From Aequorivita marisscotiae (lineage in GTDB: Bacteria > Bacteroidota > Bacteroidia > Flavobacteriales > Flavobacteriaceae): 64,000 bases of DNA. The stretch lies in contig NZ_CP122379.1 of NCBI RefSeq assembly GCF_029814825.1, positions 2,418,001 through 2,482,000 on the forward strand, written 5' to 3'. Below are positions 59,207 through 64,000 of the stretch, piece by piece (position 1 is the stretch's first letter; every line of letters starts with the position of its first letter). Under the pieces are notes generated by a model. The model saw nothing but the letters and a program-made list of their open reading frames with translations, did not search any database and was not told where the DNA came from. The position numbers and the translations under genes were made by a program.

Positions 59207-59671
59207 ATGAGCGTCGGCACATTTTCTCAAATTTATATTCAAGTTGTTTTTGCGGTTAAAGGTAGGAATAGCCTCATTCTGCCAGCTTGGGAGGACGAAC
59301 TTTATAAATACATTACGGGCACGGTTCAAAACAAAAACCAAAAAATGCTGGCGATAAATGGAGTTCACGATCATATACATTTTTTAATTGGAATGAAACC
59401 CTCCTGTTGCTTGTCAGATTTGGTTCGAGAGGTAAAAAAATCTTCAAATAAATTTATAAATGAAAAAAAGTTTATGAACTATAAATTTGAATGGCAGGTA
59501 GGATTTGGTGCTTTCTCATATAGTCATTCTGTATTAGATAATGTAATTGGTTATATTCAAAATCAAAAGGAACACCACAAAAAGCAATCGTTTAAAGAAG
59601 AATATACTTTGTTTTTGAAAAAGTTTAATGTTGAATTCAAAGAAGATTATCTTTTTGAATGGATTGAATAA
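59207..59671 (+). CDS. IS200/IS605-family (REP-associated) Y1 transposase
   Basis: The 154-residue protein has the HUH motif in VHDHIHFLIG (two His around hydrophobic residue) and the C-terminal helix with the catalytic Tyr in GAFSYSHSVLDNVIGYIQNQ. It acts on single-stranded DNA hairpins. It has normal TnpA length and is intact. The flanking direct repeats suggest a RAYT-type 'domesticated' or self-copying unit. Confidence 0.9.
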   Translation: MSVGTFSQIYIQVVFAVKGRNSLILPAWEDELYKYITGTVQNKNQKMLAINGVHDHIHFLIGMKPSCCLSDLVREVKKSSNKFINEKKFMNYKFEWQVGFGAFSYSHSVLDNVIGYIQNQKEHHKKQSFKEEYTLFLKKFNVEFKEDYLFEWIE

Positions 59672-59675
59672 CTAA

Positions 59676-59787
59676 CCCGAAGGGTTTAAATATTTATAAA
59701 ACTTCTTCGGGATGGATGTTCGACCCCATTGGGGTCGTATTTTCCTGTTGTTGATTTTACTATAAATATGAAATCCTTTCGGGATTA
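59676..59787. repeat. Right 112-bp flanking repeat
   Basis: Same orientation as the left copy, with hairpin CGACCCCATTGGGGTCG (59721-59737). It starts 5 bp after the transposase stop and overlaps the last codon (stop) of the cyclophilin gene at 59785-59787. Confidence 0.8.
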
Positions 59788-60504
59788 TTCCAAAACCTTT
59801 GCACTAATATAAATATTGTTCAACGGCCAATCACCATCGTCAGCTTTTACTTTTGAAATTTCCTCCACCACGTCCATTCCTTTGATTACCTTGCCGAAGA
59901 TTGTATATTTTCCGTTTAAATGTGTAGTCGAGGATTTTGGACCGAGGAAGATAAAAAACTCATAAGGAGCCGTTCTATGGTCAGGGTTTTCACGATATTC
60001 TTTAGCGCCGGAAACCGTACCGTATTCGTGCACACGCCCGGGGATTATTTCTGCAGGAAGCAGATATTCCTTGCCAAGTTCTGCGCGCTTTTTTTGTGTA
60101 GATGAGAGATCGCTATTTCCTGCCTGTATTATAAAGTTTGGAACGACCCTATGGAAAAATGTTTCGTTAAAATACTGCTGCTTCACTAAATATATAAAGT
60201 TGGCGCGGTGCAACGGCGTGTCTTTAAAGAGTTCAATTTCTATGTCGCCAAAACGGGTAGAAATTAAAACTTTGGTTTCCGGATTGTTTTTTCCGTATTC
60301 GGTTAAAAATGAAACTACATTTTCATTGGTGATTTTCGGAAATTCTGATACTTCATCTTTTTCAGCTTCTGCTTTTGGCTCGATTTCGTTTTCTATTTCA
60401 GTTTCGTTTTCTATTTCGTCGTTTATTTCGGAAGCCTTTTTCTTATCTTCACAGCTTCCAAAGAACAATACAATTCCGAAACAATAAATAAATAATTTTC
60501 TCAT
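59785..60504 (-). CDS. Cyclophilin-type peptidylprolyl isomerase lipoprotein
   Basis: The protein has about 239 residues from the ATG at 60504 (MRKLFIYCFGIVLFFGSC, lipobox FGSC). An acidic low-complexity segment (EIENETEIENEIEPKAE) follows, then a cyclophilin domain with FHRVVPNFIIQAGN, AYEFFIFLG-like PYEFFIFLGPKSSTTHLNGKYTIFG. It should assist folding of periplasmic or outer-membrane proteins. The in-frame ATG at 60549 is inside the divergent Nudix gene and rejected. The stop codon lies within the right IS200 repeat. Confidence 0.85.
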   Translation of the reverse strand: MRKLFIYCFGIVLFFGSCEDKKKASEINDEIENETEIENEIEPKAEAEKDEVSEFPKITNENVVSFLTEYGKNNPETKVLISTRFGDIEIELFKDTPLHRANFIYLVKQQYFNETFFHRVVPNFIIQAGNSDLSSTQKKRAELGKEYLLPAEIIPGRVHEYGTVSGAKEYRENPDHRTAPYEFFIFLGPKSSTTHLNGKYTIFGKVIKGMDVVEEISKVKADDGDWPLNNIYISAKVLE

Positions 60505-60506
60505 AA

Positions 60507-61148
60507 ATGGATTTTCGCGATTTTGAAAAACGGATTGTAAAAGTAACAAAATTGGAACTTCCGGGCGAATTGGTTCAATTTAAAATGGCGCCCATGGAGC
60601 GTTTGCAAGAAATGAAACGAGTTGCGAAAAATAGTGATTCCGCAAAGCGCGCCGGGGTAATGTCGCTTTTTTATCCTTCCGAAAATTTAGAAACAAGGCT
60701 CATTTTAATTCTTCGTAAAACATACAAAGGTGTACATTCTGCGCAGGTTGGATTTCCAGGGGGAAAGTTAGAAAAGGAGGATAAAAGTATTCAGGATGCC
60801 GCTTTGCGCGAAACGGAAGAGGAGGTAGGAGTGTCTAGAAACACTATTGCCGTATTAAAACAACTTACCGAAATTTACATTCCGCCCAGCAACTATTTTG
60901 TTCAGCCATTTTTAGGGATAACCACCGAGCAACCAAGGTTTGTGCCCCAAGAAGAAGAGGTTGAAGCATTAATTGAAGTAAGCTTACAAGATTTTATGGA
61001 CGATTTTAATGTAACCACCCAAACCATATCTACTTCATATGCAGTAAATCTTGAAGTTCCCGCTTTTAAATTAAACGGATATGTAGTTTGGGGGGCTACA
61101 GCAATGATGCTCAACGAAGTGCGCGAATTGCTTAAAAAAGTTCTGTAA
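60507..61148 (+). CDS. Nudix hydrolase (CoA pyrophosphatase-like)
   Basis: This 213-residue protein has a Nudix box GGKLEKEDKSIQDAALRETE followed by EEVGV (GX5EX7REUXEEXGU), plus an N-terminal LRLTKR-type segment and the VGFPGG motif usual for CoA pyrophosphatases (NudL type). The start codon is only 2 bp from the divergent cyclophilin start (60504), so promoters must overlap the coding sequences. It hydrolyses a nucleoside diphosphate linked to a moiety X; the substrate is inferred. Confidence 0.85.
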   Translation: MDFRDFEKRIVKVTKLELPGELVQFKMAPMERLQEMKRVAKNSDSAKRAGVMSLFYPSENLETRLILILRKTYKGVHSAQVGFPGGKLEKEDKSIQDAALRETEEEVGVSRNTIAVLKQLTEIYIPPSNYFVQPFLGITTEQPRFVPQEEEVEALIEVSLQDFMDDFNVTTQTISTSYAVNLEVPAFKLNGYVVWGATAMMLNEVRELLKKVL

Positions 61149-61294
61149 TAGCTTATTTTAGTATATTTGTGGACGAATAAATTTGAAATTTTAAGTTTGA
61201 GAGGAACAATTAAAAACGGTATCTTTAATAATTTCAAACAAATTTCTACCTACCGAAAACTGACCATTGAATATTGAAAACTGACCACTAAAGA

Positions 61295-62098
61295 ATGAGT
61301 CTCTTTAAGAAAAACACATTTGGGCATTCCCTATTTTTAAAACTCTGGTTAATACGGATTGCTGGTTTATTAACCCACAGAAGGTTTAAAGGGTTTAACG
61401 ACTTGCAAATACACGGAAGTGAAATTATAAAAACGCTTCCCGAAAAAAATGTGCTTTTTGTAAGTAATCACCAAACTTATTTTGCAGATGTAGCCGCCAT
61501 GCTTCACGTTTTTAACGCTAGCTTAAGTGGGCGGGAAGACAGTATAAAAAATGTTGGTTATTTGTGGAAACCAAAATTAAACATCTATTTTGTTGCGGCC
61601 AAAGAAACTATGAAAGCTGGGCTCTTACCTAAAATTTTGGCTTATGCTGGTTCTATAAGTATAGAGCGTACTTGGCGCGAAAAAGGAAAAGAAGTAAACA
61701 AGCAGGTGAAAATGAGTGATGTGAGCAACATTACAAAGGCTTTAAATGATGGATGGGTTATCACTTTCCCGCAAGGAACTACGAAACCTTGGAAACCCAT
61801 TAGACGCGGAACAGCACATATTATTAAAAAGAATAAACCATTGGTTGTTCCCATTGTAATTGATGGTTTTAGAAGGTCGTTTGATAAAAAGGGGCTACGC
61901 ATAAAAAAGCGCGGCATCTTGCAGACTATGGAAATAAAACCTCCATTAGAGATTGATTATGAAAACGATTCTATGGAAAAAATCGTTGAGCAATTAGAAT
62001 ATGCTATTGAGCAACATCCGTCTTTTTTAAAAGTAATTCCTTCTTCTGTTTTAAAAAGCGAAGAAGAACTCAATAAAGAACGACAGTGGCGTTATTAA
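61295..62098 (+). CDS. 1-acylglycerol-3-phosphate acyltransferase family protein (PlsC-like)
   Basis: The 267-residue membrane-associated acyltransferase carries an acceptor motif SNHQTYFADV, in which the spacing between His and Asp is five rather than the usual four residues. It also has FPQGTTKPWKP (a variant of the FPEGTRS motif) and the VPIVIDGFRR segment. It likely acylates lysophosphatidate or a related lipid on the cytoplasmic side. The variant motif is common in this phylum. Confidence 0.85.
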   Translation: MSLFKKNTFGHSLFLKLWLIRIAGLLTHRRFKGFNDLQIHGSEIIKTLPEKNVLFVSNHQTYFADVAAMLHVFNASLSGREDSIKNVGYLWKPKLNIYFVAAKETMKAGLLPKILAYAGSISIERTWREKGKEVNKQVKMSDVSNITKALNDGWVITFPQGTTKPWKPIRRGTAHIIKKNKPLVVPIVIDGFRRSFDKKGLRIKKRGILQTMEIKPPLEIDYENDSMEKIVEQLEYAIEQHPSFLKVIPSSVLKSEEELNKERQWRY

Positions 62099-62173
62099 TA
62101 ATCCGTTTAGTTTTATAATGTCGTTTGAGCAAAATCTTGATTAATCATTGTACTGCAATAAGTTAGGGTTTTT

Positions 62174-62818
62174 TTACAGTTCTATTTTCTCTAATTCCTT
62201 ATAATTTTTATGAAGTCTTCGTAGTAAGATACCATAAACTATTCGGTAAAATAATAGCACCAATACAACCATTACGATTCCGAAGAGTATTTGGATAGCA
62301 AAAAACATACTCATAAATTTTTCCTGTGAAATTTGAGCTACGCCAAAATCCTCCCCCATATACCTAAAAACTAAATCTTGGTTTAAATAATAATAAAAGT
62401 TTATACCTATTATTAAAACTATGCTGGCGGTTACATTGTAAACCACAAAATATTTTACAGTTTTCCGAACTCGCAAAATATTCTGCATTAAATCTTTTAC
62501 TGAATCTGTAGTTGAAATTTTGCGATAGTTTCTATAAAAGAGAAAAATGAATACCACAAAAACAGAATAATTAATAATATTAACGATAATTAAAACATCG
62601 TGTAGCCCAATATCGTCTGTAAATTTTGAACTCGATTCGGGTACCAATAGCGCTAAACAGGTCCAAAATATTATTTCGGCAATACTGATATAAAATATCC
62701 ATTTAACAATTGAGGAAGACTTCTTCAGCAGCATACTGTAGATGTCTTTATAGGTTAGCTTCGGTAACTCTTGCTCCGTGCTCTGCCATTGTTTTTTTAG
62801 TAATTCTAATTGATCCAT
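62174..62818 (-). CDS. Membrane protein downstream of ECF sigma factor (214 aa)
   Basis: The 214-residue protein starts MDQLELLKKQWQSTEQELPK, with four hydrophobic helices (about 37-56, 75-96, 118-140, 170-195). It follows the ECF sigma gene by 6 bp, so the two form an operon. It may act as an anti-sigma or membrane-anchored partner, although it has no zinc-binding ASD motif; that role is inference. Confidence 0.7.
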   Translation of the reverse strand: MDQLELLKKQWQSTEQELPKLTYKDIYSMLLKKSSSIVKWIFYISIAEIIFWTCLALLVPESSSKFTDDIGLHDVLIIVNIINYSVFVVFIFLFYRNYRKISTTDSVKDLMQNILRVRKTVKYFVVYNVTASIVLIIGINFYYYLNQDLVFRYMGEDFGVAQISQEKFMSMFFAIQILFGIVMVVLVLLFYRIVYGILLRRLHKNYKELEKIEL

Positions 62819-62824
62819 AGTGGG

Positions 62825-63319
62825 TTACGGATTTAAAATAGTTCGTAATTTTTCCTTTATTCTGTTCATTTTTACACGTGCATTTACTTCGGTTATACCT
62901 AAAGTTTCAGAAATTTCTCTATAATTTTTGTCTTCCAAATAAAGAAAAACCAAGGCTTTGTCAATGTCATTTAAATTTTTAACTGCGCGGTACATTAATT
63001 TAAGTTGTTGTTCTGTAGTATCGTCGTAGGGTATAGCAGAAATTTTAAAACTAACTCCTTCAAAATCCTGTGTTTTAATTGTGCGTTTCGATTTTCGGTA
63101 TAGGGTAATCGCGGTATTCAGTGCCACACGGTACATCCAAGTACTAAACTTAGCATCGCCTCTAAATTTGGGGTATGCGCGCCATAATTGTATGGTTATT
63201 TCTTGAAACAGGTCGTTATGTGCGTCCTGATCATTTGTGTATAACCTACAGATTTTATGTACAATGTTTTGGTTCTCCTCCAATTGGGTTACAAAACTAT
63301 GTTCAAGTTCTTTGTTCAA
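62825..63319 (-). CDS. ECF-type RNA polymerase sigma factor
   Basis: The 164-residue protein has sigma-70 region 2 (NDLFQEITIQLWRAYPKFRG and STWMYRVALNTAITLYRK) and region 4 (LFLYLEDKNYREISETLGITEVNARVKMNRIKEKL). This is the SigW/RpoE-like ECF pattern. The downstream membrane protein is its likely regulator. The regulon is unknown. Confidence 0.9.
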   Translation of the reverse strand: MNKELEHSFVTQLEENQNIVHKICRLYTNDQDAHNDLFQEITIQLWRAYPKFRGDAKFSTWMYRVALNTAITLYRKSKRTIKTQDFEGVSFKISAIPYDDTTEQQLKLMYRAVKNLNDIDKALVFLYLEDKNYREISETLGITEVNARVKMNRIKEKLRTILNP

Positions 63320-63432
63320 TGGTTTTTTTGTTGCTATTTAATTAGTGCTTATTTACAGAAGTTTGTTACAAAAATCCTAAAAAATACCCTAACTTCACTC
63401 AGGATGAGTAACTTTATAGAAATTTAAATAGC

Positions 63433-64000
63433 ATGAATATTCCCGAAACTAACCTACCGCGAATAGTAGTGATAGGGGGCGGATTTGCTGGCATTTCTTT
63501 TATAAAAAAGCTTCGCAAGGCAAAGGTTCAAATTGTACTTTTTGACCGACATAATTACCACACTTTCCAACCTTTACTTTATCAGGTCTCTACTGCGGGG
63601 CTCGAGCCCGATTCAATAGCCTATCCGCTTCGTAAGATTTTTAGAAATAACTTCGATTTTCACTTTCGAATGGCGGAAGTTGAAAATATTAATTCAGAAA
63701 CCAATATCATTTCTACTTCTATTGGTAGCCTGCATTTTGATTATTTAGTAATTGCAACAGGAACGCGTACAAATTTCTTTGGCAATGAAAATATTGCCCA
63801 AAACAGTATGCCAATGAAAACAGTGCCACAAGCGCTTAATATTCGAAGTTTAATGCTTCAAAATATAGAGAAAGCAGATATCACCGCCGATGAAAGAGAA
63901 AGAAAACGGCTTTTAAATTTTGTTATTGCTGGGGCTGGTCCAACTGGCGTAGAATTAGCTGGAGCTTTGGCCGAATTTAGAAAAGGAATTCTAGAACATG
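63433..64000 (+). CDS. Type II NADH dehydrogenase (NDH-2) / NAD(P)/FAD oxidoreductase, 5' part
   Basis: The gene runs off the window at its 3' end; about 189 codons are visible. The FAD motif VVIGGGFAGISFIKKL (12-27), YHTFQPLLYQVSTAGLEPD and the second dinucleotide motif VIAGAGPTGVELAGALAEF match NDH-2, a membrane-peripheral enzyme that oxidises NADH with quinone without pumping protons. The ATG at 63433 gives the usual start. Confidence 0.9.
   Translation, partial: MNIPETNLPRIVVIGGGFAGISFIKKLRKAKVQIVLFDRHNYHTFQPLLYQVSTAGLEPDSIAYPLRKIFRNNFDFHFRMAEVENINSETNIISTSIGSLHFDYLVIATGTRTNFFGNENIAQNSMPMKTVPQALNIRSLMLQNIEKADITADERERKRLLNFVIAGAGPTGVELAGALAEFRKGILEH

Larger units (their letters stand above)
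59055..59787 (+). mobile_element. IS200/RAYT-type unit: transposase between 112-bp direct repeats
   Basis: A Y1 transposase gene lies between two nearly identical 112-bp repeats (59055-59166 and 59676-59787, about 90% identity by eye). Each repeat carries hairpins: CCCGAAGG...CTTCGGG, CGACCCC(GT/AT)TGGGGTCG and GAAATCC...GGGATT. Subterminal hairpins are the recognition sites of IS200-family and REP-associated transposases. The right repeat ends inside the stop codon of the cyclophilin gene. Confidence 0.75.

Overview
The window is a chromosomal segment of a member of the Bacteroidota, almost certainly Flavobacteriaceae. The evidence is the low GC content, paired SusC/SusD outer-membrane proteins, promoter -7 boxes of the TAnnTTTG type, many families typical of this group (DUF6520, head-GIN/PspC/PadR, haem-binding domain, a CusA-TolC fusion, a DUF58/MoxR/DUF4350/DUF4129 row), and abundant short palindromic repeats between genes. 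The genus cannot be fixed from the sequence.

Layout. 1-15.4 kb: redox and metal handling. A VIT1-type transporter tail, a ferric-reductase-like flavocytochrome, a b561-type cytochrome and OsmC come first. They are followed by a haem-binding lipoprotein-like protein, an OmpR/CusS-type two-component system and a CusA(-TolC)/CusB efflux operon. Three promoters here share the same 11-bp-periodic TTAAG boxes at a fixed distance from the -7 box. The middle one drives no gene but reads into a terminator, so it may make a small RNA. cusA carries one in-frame TAA. DUF2231-like, HD hydrolase, LtaS-like and lipid kinase genes follow. 15.4-19.3 kb: a leftward block (unknown protein, DnaC-like ATPase, unknown protein, excisionase-like HTH, RteC) that looks like part of an integrative element, embedded in palindromic repeats. 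One repeat lies inside the ATPase gene.

19.4-32.6 kb: an orphan LytTR regulator, a tiny lipoprotein and a TPR histidine kinase/response regulator pair. Then comes a convergent locus: a MauE-like membrane protein and a small four-cysteine secreted peptide (DUF6520) facing an S9 peptidase, SusD and SusC. I propose that this is a peptide maturation, export or uptake system. 32.6-43.9 kb: accessory DNA with a strongly structured RNA candidate, an IS21 element that truncates an SRAP gene, a DinB/DnaE mutagenesis operon with palindromic operators, a HipBA module with twin operators, and a tyrosine recombinase beside tRNA-Pro(GGG).

44-64 kb: mostly core genes. These include trxB, a PadR-PspC-head GIN envelope-stress-like operon, oxyR, the DUF58/MoxR/SpoIIM row, an RDD protein, a TRIC-like channel, a cyclophilin, a Nudix hydrolase, an acyltransferase, an ECF sigma factor with a membrane partner, and the start of a type II NADH dehydrogenase. 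An IS200/RAYT-type transposase gene at 59.2 kb sits between two 112-bp near-identical direct repeats. All functions are inferred from sequence read by eye; no database search was run.
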